Assembly (NCBI RefSeq): GCF_023715415.1
Contig: NZ_JAMBOB010000009.1
Location: forward strand, 1 to 64,000
DNA length: 64,000 bases
Reading direction: 5' to 3'
Source: Neobacillus niacini
GTDB taxonomy: Bacteria; Bacillota; Bacilli; Bacillales; Cytobacillaceae
Every line of letters starts with the position of its first letter. The stretch's first letter is position 1. The notes under the pieces were generated by a model. The model had not been told where the DNA came from. It saw only the letters and a program-made list of their open reading frames with translations, and did not search any database. A program made the position numbers and the translations under genes. Positions 7,945 through 15,120 of this stretch are shown here, piece after piece.

Positions 7945-8475
7945 ATGGGCATTATTAAAGCAAAGCCATCAGCTTTTAGAGCTATTAATATTACTGTAAC
8001 GCAAGATGTTACTGCGGACGTACCTGTAATCCCAGTACAGTACCCAACTGAAATATTTGATTTAAACGATGAATATGACCCTCTTACATCTACTTTTACT
8101 CCCAAACAAGATGGAGTATATTTAGTTATTGCTAGCGTTAATTTTAACCCCCCTACAGTTGATGGTGTAATTATTCCTACAAATTATAGAGTCCTAACAC
8201 TTATTCGGGTAAACGGAATTCCTGTAGTGTCTGATAACGATTTTTTTGGAGAAATACCCATAGGTGCAGTGTCTAGTGTTTCCGCTATTCTTCCACTACA
8301 AGCTGGAGATTCAGTAAATGTCGCTACTTCAGTTTCAACGGATGGGACAATTATACCTAATCCATTTGCACCGCCAACTCACTTTGAAGCAGCAAGATTC
8401 CCTTCTCCGCTAGGTCTTATGGGTTTATCAATTAGTAACACTTCTAATGCAAGTTTTAATTCAAGTAGTTTGTAA
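7945..8475 (+). CDS. C1q/TNF-like jelly-roll domain protein (exosporium-type)
   Basis: This 176-residue protein resembles the BclA C-terminal/C1q-like beta-jelly-roll proteins of Bacillus spores. The diagnostic stretch FDLNDEYDPLTSTFTPKQDGVYLVIASVNF is seen (residues about 34-63), and the rest is beta-rich with a Ser/Asn-rich tail. There is no signal peptide, collagen repeat or cysteine. ATG 7945 follows AAGGAAGG. It probably acts as a trimeric surface or spore-associated protein, by analogy only. A terminator hairpin follows at 8521. Confidence 0.7.
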   Translation: MGIIKAKPSAFRAINITVTQDVTADVPVIPVQYPTEIFDLNDEYDPLTSTFTPKQDGVYLVIASVNFNPPTVDGVIIPTNYRVLTLIRVNGIPVVSDNDFFGEIPIGAVSSVSAILPLQAGDSVNVATSVSTDGTIIPNPFAPPTHFEAARFPSPLGLMGLSISNTSNASFNSSSL

Positions 8476-8520
8476 GGGAAACTGTATGTCATTGTACTGG
8501 AGTGTAAAATAGTTACAATT

Positions 8521-8547
8521 AGCTGCTATATCTGGCAGCTTACTTTT
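8521..8547 (+). terminator. terminator after the C1q-like gene
   Basis: AGCTGC at 8521-8526 pairs with GCAGCT at 8535-8540, followed by TACTTTTTG. Confidence 0.65.
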
Positions 8548-9012
8548 TGTCCAAACGGTGGGCTACAGGGTAACTTTTTAGAGATTTTCCAATTTACTAC
8601 TTTTGAATTCCGATTTTTGGGTTCAATAAATTTCACCATATTACCCCTTAATTAATATATATAAAATCAACCAAAATAGAAGCCGTTTTATCATAGGAAA
8701 TATTAATGGTACAGAAGTTTCTGTACCATTAATATATGGTTGCCTAAAATATGGTATAAAATGAGCTGATTTATTACTTAAACGTTGATATAACAACAAA
8801 AGTCAAAGAGTCAGATTCAATGTTGAAATCAGACTCTAAATGTTTATATATTTGCCGTTTTGCACCCCAAAACAGAACCCGTTACCTTTTTACCTGCCTT
8901 TTCCTATTTTTAAGATATGAATTACAGCTAAATCAATATGTTAGAATCAAATAATACTGATGAAGCCAATAAGCCAATTTTCACAGGTGAATGGGTATAC
9001 AATAGTTATTTA
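8548..9012. other. non-coding region with a strong palindrome and an inverted-repeat arm
   Basis: No gene is seen. It holds the perfect palindrome at 8701-8734, a hairpin with 6-bp perfect outer stem at 8807-8837 (AGAGTC / GACTCT), and the inverted-repeat arm at 8856-8885. Confidence 0.5.
8701..8734. repeat. perfect 34-bp palindrome
   Basis: TATTAATGGTACAGAA (8701-8716), a GT centre, then the exact reverse complement (8719-8734). No T-run follows. This is too perfect and tight (2-nt loop) for an ordinary terminator. Confidence 0.8.
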
Positions 9013-9041
9013 TTGTCATGGTAATTACATATTTTTATACT
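9013..9041 (+). promoter_or_regulatory. sigma-A promoter of the VOC gene
   Basis: TTGTCA at 9013-9018 and TATACT at 9036-9041 are separated by 17 bp, immediately before operator B. This shows that the ATG at 9018 cannot be the translation start. Confidence 0.65.
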
Positions 9042-9045
9042 AGAT

Positions 9046-9085
9046 TTAACATCATTGTGATACAGTTGTATTGCAATTCGGTTAA
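9046..9085. promoter_or_regulatory. IclR-type operator, site B
   Basis: The half-sites TTAACATCATTGTGATACA and (inverted) TTAACCGAATTGCAATACA flank a GT centre. It has the same architecture as sites A and C and the same position, just downstream of the -10 box. Confidence 0.6.
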
Positions 9086-9128
9086 ATGTAAAGTGGGAGA
9101 GCATTTACTTGAAAAGGTGGGATTACCA

Positions 9129-9521
9129 TTGATTAAAGGGATTAATCACAAAGCATTTCATGTTGTAGATATGGAACGCTCATTGGATTTTTACTGCAGT
9201 AAGCTTGGTTTTAAGAAAGCGTTTGAACTGAATTATCCAAATGGTGAACCGTGGATTGTCTATGTAAAAGTGGCGGATGGGTGTTTCATTGAACTGTTCT
9301 ACGGAGGTACTGAGGGGATAAAGAACAGAGCGGATCATATCTGTTTCGAGGTCGATGATATCCATGAAACGGCGGATCAATTGAAGAAAAAGGGAGTTTC
9401 TTTAGCCACCGAAATTACTCAAGGCAGGGCTTTGAACTACCAATTCTGGGTAGTAGATCCTGATGGTAATTGGCTCGAATTCATGGAAATGAATCCCGAA
9501 TCCCTACATATGAAAAGCTAA
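9129..9521 (+). CDS. VOC-superfamily protein (glyoxalase/dioxygenase-like)
   Basis: This single-module VOC protein of about 130 residues begins IKGINHKAFHVVDMERSLDFY and ends VVDPDGNWLEFMEMN. It has the His/Glu metal-ligand pattern (NHKAFHV, FIELFY, DHICFEV, NWLEFME). It could be a glyoxalase, isomerase or dioxygenase; the sequence does not decide. TTG 9129 is chosen because AAGGTGG lies 8 bp upstream and the promoter covers the earlier ATG. The operator at 9046 links it to the IclR/Gfo-Idh pair 3 kb away. Confidence 0.78.
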   Translation: MIKGINHKAFHVVDMERSLDFYCSKLGFKKAFELNYPNGEPWIVYVKVADGCFIELFYGGTEGIKNRADHICFEVDDIHETADQLKKKGVSLATEITQGRALNYQFWVVDPDGNWLEFMEMNPESLHMKS

Positions 9522-9545
9522 TAAAAAAGCCCTAATTCGGTTTAA

Positions 9546-9582
9546 AATCACGCCATCAAAAAGAGATTGGCGTGATTTTTTA
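9546..9582 (+). terminator. terminator after the VOC gene
   Basis: AATCACGCCA pairs with TGGCGTGATT, and a T-run follows. Confidence 0.85.
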
Positions 9583-9706
9583 AACCCATTTGATTTAGTT
9601 GTTATCATTTGCATATCCAATTATTAAAAAATAGTATTATAGAAGGTGTTCTTGATAATATTCTCGAATCCCTAAATAGAATAAAAGGAATCACGAGGTA
9701 ACCCGG

Positions 9707-9763
9707 ATGTTTGATTTAATTGAAAATGAAGAGAATAAACGAATTCATCAACAAAAACTTTAA
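9707..9763 (+). CDS. possible 18-residue peptide or gene remnant
   Basis: A short frame starting MFDLIENEENKRIHQQ follows a GAGG 9 bp upstream. The composition looks like the N-terminus of a larger enzyme, so it could be a fragment. It ends 22 bp before the YcxB-like gene. Confidence 0.2.
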   Translation: MFDLIENEENKRIHQQKL

Positions 9764-9785
9764 ATGAATTATTAGGAGTATAATT

Positions 9786-10310
9786 ATGGAAATTAACTAT
9801 CGTTTAACAGAAGAGGATTATCTGAAATTTAATATGTTTCATATAAATAATTCCGATTCGGCAAATAAGTCGTTGAAAACACAAAGGTTTGCGACTCCAT
9901 TTGTTTATATCATTTTTGCATACATATTTGCGAATATTGCCGACATCCCATTTTTATATGCTTTGATCCCATTCCTAATTGTCGGAATACTATGGGTTAT
10001 TTTTTACCCAAAGTATTTCCAAACTCGTATCCTTAGTCAGACTAAGAAAATGATAAGGGAAGGGAAAAATGAGGGACTGCTAGGGGAACATACAATGACA
10101 TTGAGTGAAGATGGGATTGTGGACAGTAATCCAAAAGGTGAAACCAAGGTGAATTGGTCTGGTATCATTAAGTTGACAGAGGATGATTCAAATCTTTACC
10201 TCTATAATAGTTCAGTAAGTGCCTACATCATCCCCAAAAGAGAGGTAAATGATTTAGAGGGGCTAAGGAATTTTATGAAAACAAAATTAACGCATCTAGA
10301 AATCAATTAG
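9786..10310 (+). CDS. YcxB-like membrane protein
   Basis: This 174-residue protein has two adjacent transmembrane helices (about residues 36-78, FVYIIFAYIFANIADIPF and LIPFLIVGILWVIFYP). The C-terminal soluble domain (HTMTLSEDGI ... WSGIIKLTEDDSNLYLYN) is typical of the YcxB-like C-terminal family. Its function is unknown. ATG 9786 follows TTAGGAG. It is monocistronic, with a terminator at 10323. Confidence 0.75.
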   Translation: MEINYRLTEEDYLKFNMFHINNSDSANKSLKTQRFATPFVYIIFAYIFANIADIPFLYALIPFLIVGILWVIFYPKYFQTRILSQTKKMIREGKNEGLLGEHTMTLSEDGIVDSNPKGETKVNWSGIIKLTEDDSNLYLYNSSVSAYIIPKREVNDLEGLRNFMKTKLTHLEIN

Positions 10311-10322
10311 TATTTTCCACGG

Positions 10323-10352
10323 ACAGCAATCTTATTCGATTGCTGTTTCTTT
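10323..10352 (+). terminator. terminator after the YcxB-like gene
   Basis: ACAGCAATC pairs with GATTGCTGT, then TTCTTTTATT. Confidence 0.8.
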
Positions 10353-10460
10353 TATTACTGAATTTTTAGAAAAAATAGATAATAGTGATTAGATTCACTT
10401 TGCTAGTTTTCAAATGTTGGTAAACTTTGGTTAAAAGTTTACTGATAGGAGGAAATTATT

Positions 10461-11381
10461 ATTAAACTAGTAGCTATAATTTCAGTTGTGCTCACGTATA
10501 TACTAATTGTATTCGGAGGATATGTTGCTTCTTCGGAATCGGGGATGGGATGTGGACCAGAGTGGCCTTTATGTAATGGAGCGGTTATTCCTGTTTTGGA
10601 AAATGAGACACTGATAGAATTTGCACACAGGTTCATAGGACTTCTTCTTGCGATTTTAGTAGTGACACTATTTTTACTGATTAAACGAAATAAGAGTAAT
10701 AACATACTCCAATCTGCGGGAAATTGGCTAATAAGTTTACTAACTTTACAGATATTAGCGGGGGCAGTAGTTGTGGTGTTGGACTTGCCGACAATTGTTA
10801 TTACTGTTCATCTACTTGTAGCCATGTTGTTCATGCTGGTCCTATTATGGATATATCGAACTGAATCTCTTACTCGAATGGAAACGATAGTACGCGACAC
10901 CAAGAGAGTGAAAATAATATTTCAGTTAAATGTATTGTTGAGCCTGCTTTTATTAACCATGGGATTTGGTGCATTTATCAAGCACGAATATTTTGGTCTG
11001 GCCTGTGATTGGCTGGATTGTAGAGAAACACCGCTGCCTGTAACAGCACCTGAAATCCTTCAAACTGGGCACCGTGGATTGGCGGTCATTTCTGCAGCAT
11101 ATACTATATTTCTACTATTTAAGTCTTATCTGAATAATTGGGGACAGGGATTGAAGAAGCGGTTACTCCTTGCTGCTGCTGTGGTAGTAATCCAGATATT
11201 AAGTGGCATCTTCACAATCATAACCAATATTAGCATCCCATGGGCTGTTGTCCACCTGGCAATTGGTACAGCTTTGTTTATGATAATTGCAGATACAAGA
11301 CTAATAATGGGATTAACGATTACTAGGATTACTAGAAATACCTGGAGAGGCGATAAAGGACAACCTATTAACAAGTTATAG
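10461..11381 (+). CDS. ctaA: heme A synthase (CtaA/COX15) paralogue, likely ATT start
   Basis: This is a polytopic membrane protein of about 306 residues and eight predicted helices in two halves, as in CtaA, which converts heme O to heme A for cytochrome oxidases. Key features are the CGPEWPLC cysteine pair (extracytoplasmic loop 1), FAHRFIG, VHLLVAM, CDWLDC in the second half, TGHRGLAV and VHLAIG with the heme-ligand histidines. AGGAGG (10447-10452) lies 8 bp before ATT 10461. The next usable start, GTG 10488, is 35 bp away and would cut into the first helix. It stands alone, without ctaB or oxidase genes. A decayed copy of its tail lies at 19042-19128. Confidence 0.82.
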   Translation: MKLVAIISVVLTYILIVFGGYVASSESGMGCGPEWPLCNGAVIPVLENETLIEFAHRFIGLLLAILVVTLFLLIKRNKSNNILQSAGNWLISLLTLQILAGAVVVVLDLPTIVITVHLLVAMLFMLVLLWIYRTESLTRMETIVRDTKRVKIIFQLNVLLSLLLLTMGFGAFIKHEYFGLACDWLDCRETPLPVTAPEILQTGHRGLAVISAAYTIFLLFKSYLNNWGQGLKKRLLLAAAVVVIQILSGIFTIITNISIPWAVVHLAIGTALFMIIADTRLIMGLTITRITRNTWRGDKGQPINKL

Positions 11382-11416
11382 TCTAAAAGTTTTTCTGAAA
11401 AAATAGTAATAGGTAC

Positions 11417-11465
11417 AAAAGAAGCTTTTAGGATAAGGTTAACTTATTCTTGGCTTCTTTTTTTT
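11417..11465 (+). terminator. terminator after ctaA
   Basis: AAAAGAAGC pairs with GCTTCTTTT around a long loop and is followed by T8. The loop sequence TAAGGTTAACTTATTCTT is repeated at 19176-19193. Confidence 0.6.
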
Positions 11466-11493
11466 GAAAAAATATATGAAGAAAACAATAAAA

Positions 11494-11521
11494 TTGACAA
11501 AGGTGTTATAAATTATTTAAA
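11494..11521 (+). promoter_or_regulatory. candidate promoter of the MFS gene
   Basis: TTGACA at 11494-11499 is followed at 16 bp by TTTAAA, a weak -10. Operator C begins 7 bp later. Confidence 0.45.
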
Positions 11522-11527
11522 CTCAAG

Positions 11528-11567
11528 TTAACCATATTACGATACACATGTACCGCATCGTGGTCAA
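11528..11567. promoter_or_regulatory. IclR-type operator, site C
   Basis: The left half TTAACCATATTACGATACA and the inverted right half TTGACCACGATGCGGTACA flank a CA centre. The left half differs from site A by three bases. Confidence 0.6.
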
Positions 11568-11750
11568 AAGTTCATTGAATTGTTGTATATGAAAATTTCT
11601 AAGCAAGGTTTTTTATACATCTAAAAATTAGAAGTGGATAGATATGTGGTTTTGTTAGAATCGGAAACGTGGCTATTGCAAGTACAAAATAACAGTATGG
11701 AAAACTTTGGACAATATACTTTATTGTTTTTAAAATAGGGGGGCATAGGG

Positions 11751-12947
11751 GTGAATACAACGAAATTATGGACAAAAGATTTTATTATCATGTCCGTTTC
11801 TACATTTTTTGGGGGTTTGACCTTTTATTTATTAATAACGACTTTAACCGTTTATGCGATTGAAGAATTTAACGCTTCACAAAGCATGGCGGGTCTTGCA
11901 TCTAGTATCTTTGTAGTAGGTGCACTAGTTTCACGTATTTTTGCTGGAAAATATATTGAGATTATTGGACGTAAAAAGATGCTTTATGGTGGACTATTTT
12001 TATTTTTGATTATGATGTTGTTATATTTTATTGTAGGAAACATGAACATATTATTATTTATTCGTTTTATTCATGGAGCAGCGTTTGGGTTGTTTACCAC
12101 CGTTATAGCAACAGTTATTACGGATATTATTCCGTATGAACGTCGAGGAGAAGGAATAAGCTATTTTTCATTAAGTATCACTCTTGCAATGGCAGTGGGC
12201 CCCTTCCTAGGTCTTTATATCAGCCAACAAGGAAGTTTTACGATAATATTTGCAGCTTGTACACTTTTCTCTCTCATAAGCACGATTATCGTATTATTTG
12301 TGCATATCCCTGAAGGACACCTCACAAAAGAACAGCTTGATGCGATGAAAGGCTTTAAGTTGAAAGATTTTTTCGAAATAAAGGCTGTTCCTATTTCTAT
12401 CATTATAGCAATTATGGGTTTTGCTTACTCAGGTATCCTGTCATTTATGACTTCCTATGCAAAAGAAATTAATTTAATGGAGGCGGCAAGTTTCTTCTTT
12501 ATTATATATGCTGTCTTCATCCTGATTTCAAGACCATTTACTGGACGGCTATTAGATAAAAGAGGGGATAACATTGTGATATATCCATCGTTACTATTAT
12601 TTGTAATCGGATTGGTCATTCTTAGCCAAGCCAACCAAGGATTCATACTCCTTTTAGCAGGAGCGCTTATAGGCCTTGGATATGGAACAATGAATTCTTG
12701 CTGTCAAGCTATTGCCATAAAGGAATCACCACGACACCGAGTGGGGCTTGCAACCTCAACTTTTTTCGTGTTTATGGATTCTGGAGTAGGAGTTGGTCCT
12801 TTTCTATTAGGATTTATCATTCCTATAGTTGGTTTTCGGGGGTTGTATTTTACCTTGGCAGTGGTCGTATTTGCGAGCATCTTTTTATACTATGTACTAC
12901 ATGGAAAAAAGAAACGTACAGAAAACAATATCCTACAGGCGAGCTAG
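11751..12947 (+). CDS. MFS transporter (12-helix, YwoG-like)
   Basis: The protein has 398 residues and about 12 transmembrane helices. Helices 2-3 are joined by the MFS signature loop (GKYIEIIGRKKMLYGG), with a counterpart in the second half (GRLLDKRGDNIVIYPS). Sequence character is that of the YwoG-like exporters, but the substrate is not predictable. GTG 11751 follows a run of G residues acting as ribosome site. The 180-bp leader contains the IclR-type operator at 11528, so it may transport the compound metabolised by the Gfo/Idh dehydrogenase and VOC protein. A terminator follows at 13019. Confidence 0.85.
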   Translation: MNTTKLWTKDFIIMSVSTFFGGLTFYLLITTLTVYAIEEFNASQSMAGLASSIFVVGALVSRIFAGKYIEIIGRKKMLYGGLFLFLIMMLLYFIVGNMNILLFIRFIHGAAFGLFTTVIATVITDIIPYERRGEGISYFSLSITLAMAVGPFLGLYISQQGSFTIIFAACTLFSLISTIIVLFVHIPEGHLTKEQLDAMKGFKLKDFFEIKAVPISIIIAIMGFAYSGILSFMTSYAKEINLMEAASFFFIIYAVFILISRPFTGRLLDKRGDNIVIYPSLLLFVIGLVILSQANQGFILLLAGALIGLGYGTMNSCCQAIAIKESPRHRVGLATSTFFVFMDSGVGVGPFLLGFIIPIVGFRGLYFTLAVVVFASIFLYYVLHGKKKRTENNILQAS

Positions 12948-13018
12948 TATTAGACGTTTTTTGAAAATAAAATTAACCCATTTTTTTTACCTTCTATAAG
13001 AGATATTTACAAAATATT

Positions 13019-13056
13019 GCAAAAAGACCAAACGTGTGTATGTTGGTCTTTTTGCA
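13019..13056. terminator. bidirectional terminator between MFS and MerR genes
   Basis: GCAAAAAGACCAA pairs with TTGGTCTTTTTGC, giving T-runs on both strands. Confidence 0.85.
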
Positions 13057-13057
13057 A

Positions 13058-13420
13058 TCATTTTTTCATTTCACGTTCAAGTCTTGCAATTTTCTGTTGA
13101 ATTTTTGTTAAATTTTCTTCGGTATCACGAATTTGGTGTAGAACTTTGATTTCTTGTTGTTTCATCATTTCTAGTCGTTGAGGGAGGGTATCTTCCCCAG
13201 TCATTGACCAATCTACAAACTGTTTAATGTCCTTGATTGGCATACCGGTATTTTTTAAACATAAAATAATTTCCAGAAATTTAAGTGCATCCTCGTCAAA
13301 AACTCTATCTCCTTTTTCAGTTCTTTTAAGAAAAGGAAACAGTCCTTGATTATCATAGTAGCGTAACTGAGAAATGGATAAATGATTTATTTTTGCAACT
13401 TGTCCAATCGTATAGTTCAT
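13058..13420 (-). CDS. MerR-family transcriptional regulator
   Basis: The protein has 120 residues. The N-terminal MerR helix-turn-helix and wing (YTIGQVAKINHLSISQLRYYDNQGLFPF) is followed by a C-terminal coiled coil (KQQEIKVLHQIRDTEENLTKIQQKIARLEREMKK) for dimerisation. It has no cysteine cluster, so it is not a metal sensor. It is the second gene of an operon, 18 bp after the SDR gene, and the promoter at 14194 has the 19-bp spacer that MerR activators act on. It therefore probably activates its own operon. Confidence 0.88.
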   Translation of the reverse strand: MNYTIGQVAKINHLSISQLRYYDNQGLFPFLKRTEKGDRVFDEDALKFLEIILCLKNTGMPIKDIKQFVDWSMTGEDTLPQRLEMMKQQEIKVLHQIRDTEENLTKIQQKIARLEREMKK

Positions 13421-13438
13421 AATATTCCGCTCATTCTC

Positions 13439-14149
13439 TTACCAAGGAATAATCCCGTTTATATTAAGAATTTTTCCATTATAATTTGTTTCGCTTAAAG
13501 CATAATTAACAATGATTTCTGCACCTTCCGCAGTTGTTTTGCCTCCTTGCGCATTGCCATTAAGGTCAGTAGTGGTAAAACCAGGTGTAACCCCGAAAAT
13601 TTCAGGACCATTAGTACCAAATTCTTTACCAAATGATAATGTTAAAGCATTTGCAGCAGTTTTTGATGAATTATAGCCTAATACGTTTAGATGACCAGCT
13701 TCACCATTGTCAAACATCGTTTGCGAAGCCATATCTGTAGTGACGTTTATAATTTTCCCATCCTGAGATTTTTTGACTAGCGGTAAAAATGTTTGGATCA
13801 TCTGAAATGTTCCAAAGAAATTAACATCAAATTCTTGACGAAGGGTTTCTATACTTAATTCACTAGGCAAAATTCCGAAATCGAGTGCAATCCCGGCGTT
13901 ATTTATTAACAAATCTAAGTGATCCGTTACTTCAAGGATTTTATTTTTCGAATGTTGAATGGATTGTGTATCTGAAATATCAACTTGAACAAATGAAACA
14001 TTCGAAAAGCCTAAAGATTGTACAGCTTTTTGTCCGAGTTCTTCATTGCGGGCTCCTAAAAATACGTGATAATTTTTCTCTGCTAATTGACGGACAATCT
14101 CATACCCAATCCCTTTATTAGCACCTGTTACAAAAGCAAATTTTGTCAT
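13439..14149 (-). CDS. short-chain dehydrogenase/reductase (SDR)
   Basis: This is a classical SDR of 236 residues. The TGANKGIG cofactor loop is at residues 8-15, NNAG follows (LLINNAGIALDFG), and the catalytic YNSSK is present (LGYNSSKTAANALTLSF). The NARN segment after strand 2 fits NADPH use. ATG 14149 follows GGAGGAG. It is cotranscribed with the MerR regulator downstream. Such MerR-SDR pairs are frequent in Bacillus, with carbonyl or quinone substrates suspected but not proved. Confidence 0.87.
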   Translation of the reverse strand: MTKFAFVTGANKGIGYEIVRQLAEKNYHVFLGARNEELGQKAVQSLGFSNVSFVQVDISDTQSIQHSKNKILEVTDHLDLLINNAGIALDFGILPSELSIETLRQEFDVNFFGTFQMIQTFLPLVKKSQDGKIINVTTDMASQTMFDNGEAGHLNVLGYNSSKTAANALTLSFGKEFGTNGPEIFGVTPGFTTTDLNGNAQGGKTTAEGAEIIVNYALSETNYNGKILNINGIIPW

Positions 14150-14193
14150 ATTTTAACTCCTCCAATATTTTATTTTGATTCGATACAATTAAA

Positions 14194-14224
14194 AAGATAC
14201 AACCTAAACCTAAGTTGAGGTCAA
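14194..14224 (-). promoter_or_regulatory. MerR-type promoter/operator with 19-bp spacer
   Basis: On the minus strand, TTGACC (14219-14224) and TATCTT (14194-14199) are 19 bp apart. The spacer region carries the 20-bp near-palindrome ACCTCAACTTAGGTTTAGGT (14202-14221), 16 of 20 symmetric. This is the hallmark of promoters twisted into shape by MerR activators. Confidence 0.7.
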
Positions 14225-14253
14225 GGTGTTTTTTTAGGGAACGATAAAATCTC

Positions 14254-15090
14254 CTAAAAGAGGATTCCAGGCTTGATTAAGCTCATGCTGATATCCCATA
14301 ATTTCCGGGCAGAATCGTGGTCATTTGCAGCTTCAGTAGTTTCTGTTTCTTTACAATTAACAAAGAATTTACCGCTAACGCCAAGAACGTCAGGGGAGGA
14401 AGCAAGATAGACTGGTGTAACCGTACCTTTTTTCGGATTAGCTGAGAACGTTTTGAATATTGTCCGCAGGATCCAAGGCATGTCATGCATAAGATTAGAG
14501 CGGATAATCCCTGGATGCAGGCTGTTAACGGTAACAAACTTTCCATCAAGCTTCTTTGAAAATTCCTTAGTAAATAAAATTAAACCTAATTTAGTAGGAC
14601 CTACTGCTCTGAAAAAAGCATAATTTTGTTTGGTCATAAGGTCATCAAAGTTCATTTTTATTCCGTCGTGCTTGGAGGATACATTAATAATTCTTCCTTC
14701 ACCACTTGCTTCAAGCGACTCCAGTAAGAGGTGGGAAAGGATAAAATGAGATAAATAGTTTGTGGCAAACGTGGTTTCAATTCCATCTTCCGTTTCAGAA
14801 CGTTTTGCTAAAAAGACTGCTGCATTATTGATTAAAACATCTAACTTGTTATACTTTTTCTTAAAATGATCCGCTGCTTGTTTGACTGAACGCTGAGATG
14901 ATAAATCAGAAAGAAGGAGATCTACTTCGGTATTACCTGTTTCTTCAATAATATTTTGAATCGCCTTTTTGCCTCGTTCCTCATTTCTGCATAATAGAAC
15001 AATTGTTGCTCCTTTTTTAGCTAATTCTATGGCTGTTGCTTTACCAATCCCTGAGTTGCCGCCAGTAATTAAGCAAATTTTCCCCTTCAT
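14254..15090 (-). CDS. SDR oxidoreductase (retinol-dehydrogenase-like)
   Basis: The protein has about 278 residues with cofactor motif TGGNSGIG and NADP-type CRNEERG. LINNAA is in place of NNAG and SSKHD at strand 5. The expected catalytic Tyr/Lys is less canonical: the segment NYAFFRAVGPTKLGLILF puts Tyr and Lys farther apart than YxxxK. ATG 15090 follows GAAGGGGAGA; the ATG at 15114 lacks a site. It is the last gene of the four-gene operon that starts at 17250. Confidence 0.8.
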   Translation of the reverse strand: MKGKICLITGGNSGIGKATAIELAKKGATIVLLCRNEERGKKAIQNIIEETGNTEVDLLLSDLSSQRSVKQAADHFKKKYNKLDVLINNAAVFLAKRSETEDGIETTFATNYLSHFILSHLLLESLEASGEGRIINVSSKHDGIKMNFDDLMTKQNYAFFRAVGPTKLGLILFTKEFSKKLDGKFVTVNSLHPGIIRSNLMHDMPWILRTIFKTFSANPKKGTVTPVYLASSPDVLGVSGKFFVNCKETETTEAANDHDSARKLWDISMSLIKPGILF

Positions 15091-15120
15091 CGATTTCTCC
15101 CCTTCTCTAAGCAATATCTA

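Larger units (their letters stand above)
6623..8885. repeat. 30-bp inverted repeat pair enclosing about 2.26 kb
   Basis: The arm at 6623-6652 and the reverse complement of 8856-8885 agree at 25 of 30 positions; both start GTAACGGGTT and end GGTGCAAAACG. The enclosed segment carries a P-loop kinase, a DUF2199 remnant and a C1q-like gene but no transposase. It may be a mobile-element footprint or two solitary element ends. No target-site duplication is obvious, because the flanking GTAAC/GTTAC is itself part of the inverted repeat. Confidence 0.55.

Noticed and set aside
9018-9128. upstream extension of the VOC gene from ATG 9018
   Set aside because: The extension lies over the -35/-10 boxes and operator B; TTG 9129 has a proper ribosome site.
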